DNA of 10,369 nucleotides from Treponema sp. (GCA_020216655.1 JAIWNU010000110.1:1-10369), one strand, 5' to 3'. Counted from the first letter of the stretch, positions 1 through 6,859 are shown. Translations and numbers: made by a program. Notes: generated from the sequence alone by a model not told the origin.

Positions 1-405
1 CTTTCCGACGAAGCTTCGGTTCTAACTGGCTCTATTGGTATGCTCGCTTCGGCAAGTCTCGGCGACAGTTCCGCTGCGACCGCCCATGCCGCTGCATCCG
101 GTAAAGCTGCTGCCAAACAGGTAACCATGGGCCTCTATGAGCCCATCCATGGCTCGGCGCCGGATATCGCAGGACAGGATATTGCCAATCCTCTGGCTAC
201 CATTTTGTCCGCGGCCATGCTGCTCCGGTATTCCTTTAGCCTTGAAAAGGAAGCCCAGGCGATTGAAAAGGCCGTGTCCGATACCCTTGATGCGGGCTAC
301 CGAACCCGGGATATTGCCAGCAGAAAAGGTGCGGCCAACGAAAAAATTGTCGGTACTAAAGAAATGGGCAAGGCGGTGCTGACAGCCCTGGAAAACCAAA
401 AATAA
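1..405 (+). CDS. leuB: 3-isopropylmalate dehydrogenase, C-terminal part (5' end outside window)
   Basis: LeuB oxidatively decarboxylates 3-isopropylmalate with NAD+ in leucine biosynthesis in the cytoplasm. The frame is open from base 1, so the gene is cut by the window edge and only about the last 134 residues are visible. Two family signatures are seen: SDEAS-LTGSIGM at the very start, part of the substrate and metal region, and [13 protein letters not shown] followed by IANP, the NAD-binding loop. The C-terminal helices ([11 protein letters not shown], then an RTRDIA stretch) are also typical. Compared with E. coli, Bacillus and Thermus LeuB as I remember them, an Ala-rich stretch of about 18 extra residues separates SASLG from GLYEP, and the usual Pro of MLPSASL is Ala. 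The stop is followed after 10 bases by ilvD, so the genes are almost certainly co-transcribed. Tartrate or isocitrate dehydrogenase relatives are less likely given the exact motifs and the ilv neighbours. Confidence 0.95.
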   Translation, partial: LSDEASVLTGSIGMLASASLGDSSAATAHAAASGKAAAKQVTMGLYEPIHGSAPDIAGQDIANPLATILSAAMLLRYSFSLEKEAQAIEKAVSDTLDAGYRTRDIASRKGAANEKIVGTKEMGKAVLTALENQK

Positions 406-410
406 GGAGG
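404..410 (+). promoter_or_regulatory. Shine-Dalgarno of ilvD
   Basis: AAGGAGG overlaps the leuB stop codon and lies 5 bases before the ilvD ATG. This near-perfect anti-16S match fixes the ilvD start and implies translational coupling with leuB. Confidence 0.9.
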
Positions 411-415
411 CAACC

Positions 416-2086
416 ATGCGCAGCGATGCGGTCAAAAAAGGCGTAGAACGGGCACCCCATCGGTCCCTGTTTAAATCCATGGGGTTTATCGATGAGGAGC
501 TTGAGCGGCCCCTCATCGGAATAGCGGTCGCAAAAAGCGAAATTGTACCCGGTCATATTCACCTGGATAAGGTCGCCAAGGCTGTAGCCGATGGTATCAG
601 GCTTGCCGGCGGAGTACCCATCGAATTCCCAGTCATCGGCGTTTGTGATGGGATTGCTATGGGCCATGAAGGCATGCGGTACAGCCTAGTAACAAGGGAG
701 CTGATTGCGGACTCCATCGAGTGCATGGTTATGGCCCACGCCTTTGATGCGGTAGTCTATGTACCGAATTGTGACAAGATAATTCCAGGTATGCTCATGG
801 CCGCAGCACGGCTTAACGTGCCGTCGGTCTTTGTCTCAGGCGGCCCCATGCTTGCTGGCCGCCATACCACAAGTCAGGGAAGCCGGGCGGTGAGTCTTAC
901 CACCATGTTCGAAGCGGTTGGGGCTGTCGGCGCTGGCACCATGAGCGAGGAAGAATTGGACCAGCTCGAAAACGAAGCCTGTCCCGGCTGCGGTTCCTGT
1001 GCGGGTATGTTTACCGCCAACTCCATGAACTGCGTTACCGAAGCCCTCGGCATGGGACTTCCCGGCAACGGGACTATTCCCGCCGTATATGCAGAACGGA
1101 TCCGGCTTGCAAAACAGGCGGGTATGCTCGTTATGGATGTACTTAAGAAGGATCTGCGGCCCCGTCAGATCATGACCAAGACGGCCTTCCGCAATGCCCT
1201 GGCCCTCGATATGGCTTTAGGGTGTTCCACCAATACGGCTCTGCACCTCCCCGCCATAGCCCATGAGGCTGGTGTAGAACTCACCCTGGACATATTAAAT
1301 GAAGTCAGCGCAGCGACTCCCAACCTGTGCCGCCTTGCGCCGGTGAGCGCGACCCATATTGAAGACCTCTATGCCGCGGGCGGAGTCCAGGCGGTTCTTA
1401 AAGAATTGGCCAGCAAAAATCTTATTGATGTATCGGCCCTGACCGTTTATGGAACTCTTAAGGATGCGGTCTCAAAGGCCTTTAACCGAAATCCTCAGGT
1501 GATCCGGCCTATCGATAACCCCTATTCGGCGACCGGAGGCCTTGTGGCCCTGCGGGGTAACCTGGCCCCCGACGGCTGTATCGTAAAAAAAAGCGCGGTA
1601 GCTCCCAATATGCTTAAGCACTCTGGCCCGGCCCGGGTGTTTGACCGGGAAGAGGATGCTTTTTCGGCAATCATGGAGGGCCGGATTAAAGCAGGGGATG
1701 TGGTAGTGATCCGCTACGAAGGCCCCCGGGGCGGCCCTGGTATGAAGGAAATGCTTGCTCCCACCGCAGCTTTGGCGGGCCGGGGGCTGGATGATAAGGT
1801 CGCCCTTATTACCGATGGACGCTTCTCAGGGGCTACCAAGGGCGCTGCCATCGGCCATGTGTCCCCGGAAGCCGCAGAAGGGGGACCCATTGGGCTCCTC
1901 AAAGAGGGGGACATCATTCAAATTGATATAGAATCGGGTACCCTCTCGGTTCAGTTGAGCGAAAAGGAACTGGCGGAACGGAGAAGCCAATGGAAACCTG
2001 TACCGCCCAAGGTTACCCACGGATACCTGGCCCGGTATGCCCGGCAGGTGAGTTCCGCCGCTACCGGCGCTATTTTCAAGGAGTAG
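416..2086 (+). CDS. ilvD: dihydroxy-acid dehydratase
   Basis: IlvD dehydrates 2,3-dihydroxy-isovalerate and 2,3-dihydroxy-3-methylvalerate to the 2-keto acids that precede valine, leucine and isoleucine. It is a cytoplasmic Fe-S enzyme of the IlvD/Edd family. The 556 residues match the usual full length. Seen in order: VPGHIHL near residue 45, [11 protein letters not shown] (Cys77), PNCDK-PGMLM (Cys119), [17 protein letters not shown] (Cys189, 192, 195), RYEGP-GGPGM in the C-terminal domain, and DGRFSG with Ser471, the expected catalytic serine region. The N-terminal loop reads AVAKSE where Bacillus IlvD has AVCNS, so a cluster ligand of the [2Fe-2S] type enzymes is absent. This variant resembles anaerobe-type enzymes, which I take to carry an oxygen-sensitive [4Fe-4S] cluster (inference). 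A strong Shine-Dalgarno fixes the start. The gene sits between leuB and ilvB in one operon. Confidence 0.97.
   Translation: MRSDAVKKGVERAPHRSLFKSMGFIDEELERPLIGIAVAKSEIVPGHIHLDKVAKAVADGIRLAGGVPIEFPVIGVCDGIAMGHEGMRYSLVTRELIADSIECMVMAHAFDAVVYVPNCDKIIPGMLMAAARLNVPSVFVSGGPMLAGRHTTSQGSRAVSLTTMFEAVGAVGAGTMSEEELDQLENEACPGCGSCAGMFTANSMNCVTEALGMGLPGNGTIPAVYAERIRLAKQAGMLVMDVLKKDLRPRQIMTKTAFRNALALDMALGCSTNTALHLPAIAHEAGVELTLDILNEVSAATPNLCRLAPVSATHIEDLYAAGGVQAVLKELASKNLIDVSALTVYGTLKDAVSKAFNRNPQVIRPIDNPYSATGGLVALRGNLAPDGCIVKKSAVAPNMLKHSGPARVFDREEDAFSAIMEGRIKAGDVVVIRYEGPRGGPGMKEMLAPTAALAGRGLDDKVALITDGRFSGATKGAAIGHVSPEAAEGGPIGLLKEGDIIQIDIESGTLSVQLSEKELAERRSQWKPVPPKVTHGYLARYARQVSSAATGAIFKE
2078..2083 (+). promoter_or_regulatory. 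Shine-Dalgarno of ilvB inside ilvD 3' end
   Basis: AAGGAG encodes the last Lys-Glu codons of ilvD and directly abuts its TAG stop. It lies 6 bases before the ilvB ATG at 2090, so termination on ilvD and initiation on ilvB are physically coupled. Confidence 0.88.
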
Positions 2087-2089
2087 CCT

Positions 2090-3811
2090 ATGCAGTATAC
2101 GGGTGCGCGTATTTTGATAGAATCCCTCATAGAACAGGGGGTGGACACGGTCTTCGGCTATCCCGGAGGCTCGGTTCTGTTTATCTATGATGAATTGTAC
2201 AAACACAAGGACCGGATCAGGCATGTACTCACAAGCCACGAACAGCATGCAGCCCATGCGGCGGACGGATACGCCCGTTCTACCGGCAAGGTTGGGGTCT
2301 GTATCGCCACTTCCGGTCCCGGCGCCACAAACCTGGTCACCGGTATTGCCACGGCCTATATGGATTCGGTGCCTATTGTTGCCATTACCGGCAATGTTCC
2401 GACCACGCTGCTTGGGAAAGACAGTTTCCAGGAAGTTGATATTGCCGGCGTTACCATGCCGATTACCAAACATAACTGGATTGTTAAGGATGTGCGGGAC
2501 CTGGCGGAAGTGGTGCGGGAAGCCTTCCTCGTCGCCGCCTCCGGGCGGCCCGGGCCAGTGTTAATCGATATTCCCAAGGACGTCACAGCAGCACTTTGTG
2601 AATGGAATCCCCGTTCGCAGCACGATTCCAACGCGGCCCAGACCCCCGTCGCCCTGGCTCGGGCTGCCCGGCTCTCCGCCCGGGGTAACCGGCAAACCTT
2701 TACCGAGGGTGATATAGAAGCCGCCGCCAGGCTTATCGCTTCGGCAAAACGTCCCTTTGTATATGCCGGAGGCGGGGTGATTATTGCCGATGCGGCCAAT
2801 GAGCTTAAGACCTTTGTGGAGCGCCTCAAGGCTCCTGTAGCGCTGAGCCTTATGGGTAAGGGAGCCCTGCCCTATGACCATCCCCTGAATACGGGAATGA
2901 TCGGCATGCACGGTACGGTGGCCAGCAACAAGGCCATCCAGAAGGCCGATCTGGTTATCGCCGTCGGAGCCCGGTTCTCCGACCGGGTCGTCAGCAAGGC
3001 CGACAAATTTGCGGTGGACGCAAAAATTCTGCATCTGGATATAGACCCTGCAGAAATAAACAAAAATGTAAAATCCGAACACTGGGTCATCGGGGATATT
3101 AAAAAGGTGCTGGTGGAACTCCTTAAAAAAATTCCCGAGCGGACAGAAAACGAGTGGAACGGCGATGTGGCAGAACTTAAAAAAATTGTCCCTGAAGCCC
3201 ACAGCCGGCCAGTCCCGCTGCATCCAAAGAACCTGATCAATGCGGTAGCAAAACGTCTGGGAGAGGATGCCATAGTGGCTACCGATGTGGGCCAGCACCA
3301 GATGTGGACCGCTCAATTTTACCCTCTTAACAAACCGCGGGCTTTTTTGACATCCAGTGGACTTGGTACTATGGGTAGTGGCATGGGACTAGCCCTGGGG
3401 GCAAAGATGGCCAACCCTAATCGTCCGGTGGTCCTCTTTACCGGTGATGGTTCCTTCCGTATGAACTGCGGCGAAATGGCCACCGCCTTTATGTATCATT
3501 TGCCGGTGCTGATCATTATTATGAACAATAAGGTGCTTGGCATGGTTCGGCAGTGGCAGACCCTGTTCTACGATGAACGCTATGCAGAAACCACTCTGCT
3601 CAGACCACCAGATTTCTGTAAGCTTGCAGCTGCCTATGGGCTTGCAGGTTTTAGGGCCGAATCAGAAGCCCAGTTCATGGAAGTGTTGGATAAGGCCCTG
3701 GCCGAAATTAAAGAGGGCAGGGCTGCGCTCATCGAAGCGGTCATCGATATGGATGAACAGGTCCTTCCCATGGTGCCGGGCGGCAAGGCTATCGATGATA
3801 TGATTCTGTAA
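2090..3811 (+). CDS. ilvB: acetolactate synthase, large (catalytic) subunit
   Basis: This ThDP-dependent enzyme condenses two pyruvates, or pyruvate with 2-oxobutyrate, in the first common step of branched-chain amino acid synthesis. At 573 residues it is a normal full-length subunit. The N-terminal domain has FGYPGGSVL and SHEQHAAHAADGYAR, with the ThDP-activating Glu at residue 51. The central domain has VGARFSDR, typical of the FAD-associated fold. The C-terminal domain carries the ThDP/Mg motif GDG (452-454), 24 residues, then NN (479-480), and the protein ends in VLPMVPGG, as in biosynthetic (ilv) rather than catabolic (AlsS) enzymes. A linker near residues 183-208 looks roughly 15 residues longer than in homologues I recall and is rich in Ala and Arg. 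The regulatory subunit gene ilvN, commonly next to ilvB, does not follow; a palindrome and a protease gene do. The gene is coupled to ilvD. Confidence 0.96.
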   Translation: MQYTGARILIESLIEQGVDTVFGYPGGSVLFIYDELYKHKDRIRHVLTSHEQHAAHAADGYARSTGKVGVCIATSGPGATNLVTGIATAYMDSVPIVAITGNVPTTLLGKDSFQEVDIAGVTMPITKHNWIVKDVRDLAEVVREAFLVAASGRPGPVLIDIPKDVTAALCEWNPRSQHDSNAAQTPVALARAARLSARGNRQTFTEGDIEAAARLIASAKRPFVYAGGGVIIADAANELKTFVERLKAPVALSLMGKGALPYDHPLNTGMIGMHGTVASNKAIQKADLVIAVGARFSDRVVSKADKFAVDAKILHLDIDPAEINKNVKSEHWVIGDIKKVLVELLKKIPERTENEWNGDVAELKKIVPEAHSRPVPLHPKNLINAVAKRLGEDAIVATDVGQHQMWTAQFYPLNKPRAFLTSSGLGTMGSGMGLALGAKMANPNRPVVLFTGDGSFRMNCGEMATAFMYHLPVLIIIMNNKVLGMVRQWQTLFYDERYAETTLLRPPDFCKLAAAYGLAGFRAESEAQFMEVLDKALAEIKEGRAALIEAVIDMDEQVLPMVPGGKAIDDMIL

Positions 3812-3846
3812 CTGGTATTTGACGGTGGGCCACCGTCAAATACCAG
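3812..3846. repeat. perfect 35-bp palindrome after ilvB
   Basis: The 17-base arms CTGGTATTTGACGGTGG and CCACCGTCAAATACCAG flank a single central G, and the element starts on the base right after the ilvB stop codon. In RNA it would form a very stable hairpin with a tiny loop. It is not followed by a T-run, since the next bases are GC-rich, so it is not a standard intrinsic terminator. It may stabilise or process the mRNA 3' end, act as a weak terminator, bind a protein as DNA, or be one copy of a dispersed palindromic repeat. Confidence 0.8.
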
Positions 3847-3885
3847 CAGCGGGCGGACCTTGAGAAATATCAGCGGGAATGCTAT

Positions 3886-3944
3886 GACAGGACCATGAAT
3901 CCACTTTTTGTTAAGGCGGTCGTTATCGCCATCATGGTCCTGTC
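3886..3944 (+). repeat. 13-bp inverted repeat enclosing the start of the M48 protease gene
   Basis: GACAGGACCATGA (3886-3898) is exactly complementary to TCATGGTCCTGTC (3932-3944), with a 33-base loop between. The left arm contains both the AGGA Shine-Dalgarno-like bases and the ATG at 3895. If the arms pair in the mRNA, the initiation site would be hidden. The pairing is directly visible; a regulatory role is inference. Confidence 0.6.
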
Positions 3945-5133
3945 CTACGGTTTTTCCCTGCTGGTAGGTCTCCTTAATATCACCCATCGCCGGCCGGGCA
4001 TAGATGCCTCCCTGGCAGACTTTGTCGATGCAGAAAAATACCAGCGGCTTTTATCCTACAACAACGAAAAAAGCCGCTTAGCCCTCTGGGAGGGCCTGGT
4101 TTCCTTTGCGGTCCTCCTGGTGTTCCTCTTGCTCGATGGGCCCGGCCGGCTCGATTCGGCTCTGGCCAGCCTGGTAGCTGCTCCTCGGCTCAGGGCCATC
4201 CTCTTTTTTGGCATCCTCGCCCTGGCTTCTGGTCTTGTAAGCATGCCCTTTTCTCTGTACCACGATTTTTCCCTCGAAGCCCGCTACGGTTTTAATACCA
4301 AAACCATCGGCATCTATATCAGCGATACGATCAAGGGCATGATACTTGGGGCCCTCTTCGGCGGTGGGATTTTATACCTGCTCCTTCTCTGTATCGATGT
4401 CTTCGGTGCGCAGTTTTGGTTTATCTTCGCCCTTATACTCTTTGTAATCACCCTGGCTGTTTCGTCCCTCTATACGACGCTCATCCTGCCCCTGTTTAAC
4501 AAGCTCACACCCCTTGAGGACGGCGAACTCAAATCCGCGATACAGGCTCTGGCAGAGAAAACCAGCTTTCCCCTTTCCGGTATTTATGTGATGAACGCCT
4601 CTAAGCGCAGCAAAAAGAGCAACGCCTTTTTTTCAGGCCTGGGACGCTTTAAGAAAATCGTTCTGTTTGACACCCTGATAGAAAAGCATCCTGTTGATGA
4701 AATTGTCGCCGTTTTGGCCCATGAGGTCGGCCATTACAAAAAGCGCCATATCCCCTATAGCAGCCTTCTTTCGGCCCTTTCCATTTTTGTTACCATGGCG
4801 GTCTTTTCTCTCCTCGTCCATTCCCGGGCCCTGTCACTGGCCTTTGGAGCGGCGGACACCCAGGTGCACATCAACCTGCTCGCCTTCTTTCTCCTCTACG
4901 AACCCCTGTCGCTTCTCATGAATATCGGTACGAATATAATCAGCCGCCGTTTTGAATACCAGGCAGACGCTTATGCTGGCCAGGCCGCCTCGGCGGAGAG
5001 CATGAGCCGGGCCCTGAAGCGCCTCTTTGCGGACAACCTTTCGGACCTCTATCCACACCCCCTCCATGTGTTTGTAAATTACTCCCATCCGCCACTCCTC
5101 GCCCGCCTCGGCGCCCTCAAATCGATAAATTAG
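3895..5133 (+). CDS. M48 family membrane zinc metalloprotease (Ste24/CAAX prenyl protease 1 type)
   Basis: This is an integral-membrane zinc endopeptidase of peptidase family M48A, resembling Ste24. In bacteria such proteins are generally linked to membrane protein quality control; the true substrate here is unknown. The 412 residues fit the family. Seen: N-terminal transmembrane segments near residues 5-24, 62-80 and 97-117; the SLYHDFSLEARYGFN region typical of the family; two strongly hydrophobic segments near 145-205; the zinc motif HEVGH at 276-280; and the downstream ligand in FEYQADAYA (Glu354, with Asp358). The C-terminal HP-H-FVNYSHPPLLARL is also characteristic. HtpX, also M48, is shorter and lacks these features. 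The only usable start is ATG 3895, since the upstream in-frame codons reach a stop at 3820 with no start. An AGGA precedes the ATG and lies inside an inverted repeat. No promoter is evident in the gap, so it may be read from the ilv operon. Confidence 0.92.
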   Translation: MNPLFVKAVVIAIMVLSYGFSLLVGLLNITHRRPGIDASLADFVDAEKYQRLLSYNNEKSRLALWEGLVSFAVLLVFLLLDGPGRLDSALASLVAAPRLRAILFFGILALASGLVSMPFSLYHDFSLEARYGFNTKTIGIYISDTIKGMILGALFGGGILYLLLLCIDVFGAQFWFIFALILFVITLAVSSLYTTLILPLFNKLTPLEDGELKSAIQALAEKTSFPLSGIYVMNASKRSKKSNAFFSGLGRFKKIVLFDTLIEKHPVDEIVAVLAHEVGHYKKRHIPYSSLLSALSIFVTMAVFSLLVHSRALSLAFGAADTQVHINLLAFFLLYEPLSLLMNIGTNIISRRFEYQADAYAGQAASAESMSRALKRLFADNLSDLYPHPLHVFVNYSHPPLLARLGALKSIN

Positions 5134-5145
5134 TATAAATATACT
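5132..5145. promoter_or_regulatory. AT-rich dyad abutting the -35
   Basis: AGTATA-AA-TATACT is an exact 6-bp inverted repeat. It begins in the stop codon of the M48 protease gene and ends on the base before the TTGACA box. The position suits an activator or repressor site, but a chance AT-rich palindrome is possible. Confidence 0.4.
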
Positions 5146-5175
5146 TTGACAAGCCACTTCCGGTCGCGTTAATAT
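5146..5175 (+). promoter_or_regulatory. sigma-70-like promoter of the membrane protein gene
   Basis: TTGACA (5146-5151) matches the -35 consensus exactly. TAATAT (5170-5175) follows with an 18-base spacer, or TTAATA with 17. Transcription would begin near 5182, just ahead of the gene's Shine-Dalgarno. The ATG at 5174 lies inside the -10, which rules it out as the start on this transcript. Confidence 0.75.
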
Positions 5176-5184
5176 GACCGGAAG
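5157..5184. promoter_or_regulatory. operator-like inverted repeat around the -10
   Basis: CTTCCGGTC (5157-5165) and GACCGGAAG (5176-5184) are perfect 9-bp arms separated by 10 bases that hold the -10 hexamer. A dimeric repressor bound here would block the promoter. The regulator is not identifiable from this window. Confidence 0.55.
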
Positions 5185-5197
5185 AGGTACACATCAT

Positions 5198-6091
5198 ATG
5201 TTTTTGTTTGAATCTATTCCCTGGTATTCAGCGCTCATGTGGTTTGCCGTGTTGGGGGGCCTCATTCTTCTCAATGAGATCGCCCGGCTCAGCAAATGGC
5301 TCTCTCTGGCTCTGTTCCTGGTCCTGCCGGCGGTCCTCACCGTGACTGTGTGGCCGAAAACAGCTGCCCCTGGTTCAAGCGTCGGCACCTGGTTCCACTG
5401 GGCCAAGGTGTATTCTGCCCTTGCGGGTTGTCTTGGTTTTCTTGCTCTCAGGCATATCAAGGGAGCCGCGCAAAACAAATACCTGCTCCTGTTCCCGCCG
5501 CTCATCCTATCACTCAACATTCTTGAGGCGGTAATACGGGACTTCCAGGTCTCTGGCTTTAACGGTATGGTAGACGGCATGCTCCTCGTGGGCGGTCCCT
5601 GGAACATCATGAACGGCATCGCGGGCATTCTTAACATCATCACCATATCCGGATGGATGGGTATTTATATTGATGAAAAGAGCAAACAGCGGGACATGCT
5701 CTGGCCCGACATGAAATGGTTCTGGATTATCGCCTATGACCTGTGGAATTTTGCCTATGTCTACAATTGCGTGCCTGACCACTCCTTTTATGCCGGCGCC
5801 GCGCTCCTTATTTCCTGTACAATCCCGGCCTTCTTTATTAAAAAGGATGCCTGGCTCCAACACCGAGCCCAGACCCTTGGTTTCTGGATGATGTTTGTCA
5901 TGACCTTCCCAACCTTTGTGGATACTTCCATGTTTGCTGTTAAATCTTCCCACAATGTGGCGGCCCTGTATGTGGTGAGCGGCCTATCCCTCGCATCCAA
6001 TATGGCGGTGGCGGTTTACCACTTCTACCGGATTTTTAAACACAAAAAGAACCCCCTGGCAGAAGAAGTCTATTCAGAAAAAGCTGCATAA
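5198..6091 (+). CDS. multi-pass membrane protein, probably DUF5692 family
   Basis: This is a hydrophobic integral membrane protein of 297 residues with about eight predicted transmembrane segments: near 10-24, 30-45, 67-80, 90-106, 132-150, 170-185, 200-215 and 230-280, the last range probably holding two. The N-terminus (MFLFESIPWYSALMW) and the patterns DMKWFWIIAYDLWNFAYVYNC and DHSFYAGAALL recall proteins annotated as DUF5692, a family without known function; I recall this rather than having searched it. No catalytic motif or transporter signature is visible. I prefer ATG 5198 over the in-frame ATG 5174, because 5174 lies in the promoter -10 and the purine-rich AAGAGG lies about 10 bases before 5198. 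The gene has its own regulated-looking promoter and ends at hairpin terminators, so it appears to be a single-gene transcription unit. Confidence 0.8.
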   Translation: MFLFESIPWYSALMWFAVLGGLILLNEIARLSKWLSLALFLVLPAVLTVTVWPKTAAPGSSVGTWFHWAKVYSALAGCLGFLALRHIKGAAQNKYLLLFPPLILSLNILEAVIRDFQVSGFNGMVDGMLLVGGPWNIMNGIAGILNIITISGWMGIYIDEKSKQRDMLWPDMKWFWIIAYDLWNFAYVYNCVPDHSFYAGAALLISCTIPAFFIKKDAWLQHRAQTLGFWMMFVMTFPTFVDTSMFAVKSSHNVAALYVVSGLSLASNMAVAVYHFYRIFKHKKNPLAEEVYSEKAA

Positions 6092-6103
6092 TTGCTGAAA
6101 TAA

Positions 6104-6154
6104 CGCTCCATGGTTTCATAAGGCCATGGGGCGCTCTTTTAGGGGCGCTTTTTT
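6104..6154 (+). terminator. intrinsic terminator region with two overlapping hairpins
   Basis: Hairpin 1 pairs CGCTCCATGG (6104-6113) with CCATGGGGCG (6124-6133), allowing one G-U. Hairpin 2 pairs GCGCTC (6131-6136) with GGGCGC (6143-6148), also with one G-U, and is followed by six Ts (6149-6154). The two share bases 6131-6133 and cannot both form completely. Hairpin 2 with its T-run is the canonical terminator for the upstream gene. Confidence 0.78.
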
Positions 6155-6185
6155 AATTGTATAGGTCTTTTAAAGGATCTAAATA

Positions 6186-6214
6186 TTGACCCATCTAACT
6201 GTTAGTTGTAGTAT
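6186..6214 (+). promoter_or_regulatory. promoter of the toxin-antitoxin module
   Basis: TTGACC (6186-6191) and TAGTAT (6209-6214) are separated by 17 bases and lie just before the antitoxin gene. An exact palindrome, CTAAC-T-GTTAG (6195-6205), sits in the spacer. Antitoxins of this type commonly repress their own operon at such a site, so it is a likely operator (inference). Confidence 0.6.
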
Positions 6215-6232
6215 AAGATGTGGAGGCAACTA

Positions 6233-6505
6233 ATGGTTAATTTATCAACAGATATAAAGCCTATTTCGTATATTAAGTCTCACACCGCTGAAATAATAAG
6301 ACAGGTCAGTGAAAATAAAAATCCGGTTATTATCACTCAAAATGGTGAGGCAAAAGCAGTAATTCTTGATGTTGATTCTTATCAAAATCTTGTGAATGCA
6401 GTAAATCTTATGAAAATAATTTCTATCGGCGATCGGGATCTTAAAAATGGTAAAATTGTCGACCATGAAGAGGTAAAAAAGAGAATATCAAAAATATTGG
6501 AATAA
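6233..6505 (+). CDS. type II antitoxin, Phd/YefM family
   Basis: This 90-residue protein is the antitoxin of a two-gene module. It is expected to bind its toxin through the C-terminal half and its own promoter through the N-terminal fold. The N-terminal pattern fits Phd/YefM: KPISYIKSHTAEIIRQV, then NPVIITQNGEAKAVILDVDSYQNL, the classic strand-helix stretch. The C-terminus is charged and probably disordered until it binds toxin. I choose ATG 6233 because GGAGG (6222-6226) lies 6 bases upstream; the in-frame ATG at 6218 sits before that site. The gene is AT-rich (about 30% GC in a hand-counted line, against about 70% in a line of the HAD gene downstream) and rich in ATA and AAA codons, which suggests acquisition by transfer. 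The toxin start is 3 bases after its stop. Confidence 0.9.
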   Translation: MVNLSTDIKPISYIKSHTAEIIRQVSENKNPVIITQNGEAKAVILDVDSYQNLVNAVNLMKIISIGDRDLKNGKIVDHEEVKKRISKILE

Positions 6506-6508
6506 ATT

Positions 6509-6841
6509 ATGAAGAAAAAAATCGTTTGGTCTCAAGATGCAAGTGATGATTTGTTTGATATCGTAAGTTATATAAAGGAAAAATCAGGCACTACTATCGC
6601 TTATGAAATTTATCAAAGAATTATAAACCATGTCGAAAAAATAGATCTTTTTCCAGAAAGCGGCAGGGTTGTTCCTGAGCTCATTTCAATTGGAATCCTT
6701 GATATAAGAGAAATAATCGAAGCTCCATGGCGAATATTTTATAGGGTAACTGAAAGCGAAATCCAAATAATAAGTGTAATCGATGGAAGAAGAAACATAG
6801 AAGAAATACTTTATAAAAAAGTAATTGATGGAAAACTATAA
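6509..6841 (+). CDS. type II toxin, RelE/ParE superfamily
   Basis: This 110-residue small basic protein follows the Phd/YefM antitoxin after 3 bases, the usual antitoxin-toxin order. The pattern IVWSQDASDDLFDIVSYI at the N-terminus, then a helix with KIDLFPESGRVVPEL, then DIREII-APWRIFYRVTE and a final strand IQIISVIDGRRN are typical of the RelE/ParE fold. The REI-APWRIFYRV and DGRRN elements look more ParE-like than RelE-like. RelE relatives cleave ribosome-bound mRNA and ParE relatives poison gyrase; sequence alone does not decide which applies here. All the main secondary-structure blocks are present and the frame is intact, so it may be active. Like its partner it is very AT-rich compared with flanking genes. 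The HAD gene begins 18 bases after its stop. Confidence 0.88.
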   Translation: MKKKIVWSQDASDDLFDIVSYIKEKSGTTIAYEIYQRIINHVEKIDLFPESGRVVPELISIGILDIREIIEAPWRIFYRVTESEIQIISVIDGRRNIEEILYKKVIDGKL

Positions 6842-6859
6842 TCCTGTCATGATAAGGCC

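Noticed and set aside
1826..2473. A 215-codon minus-strand frame spanning the ilvD/ilvB junction
   Set aside because: It is antisense to two well-supported genes and has no family resemblance.
2561..3316. A 251-codon open frame on the minus strand inside ilvB
   Set aside because: It lies entirely antisense to strongly conserved ilvB coding sequence, gives no recognisable protein, and is expected from high-GC codon bias.
3884..3898. A tiny upstream ORF (MTGP) whose TGA overlaps the protease ATG
   Set aside because: It has only four codons and no ribosome site of its own, and is probably incidental to the inverted repeat.
5174..5197. An upstream in-frame ATG for the membrane protein gene
   Set aside because: The ATG overlaps the promoter -10 and one operator arm. 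ATG 5198 has a spaced purine-rich ribosome site and begins with the typical N-terminus.
6218..6232. An earlier ATG for the antitoxin
   Set aside because: It lies before the GGAGG ribosome site, which is correctly spaced for ATG 6233.
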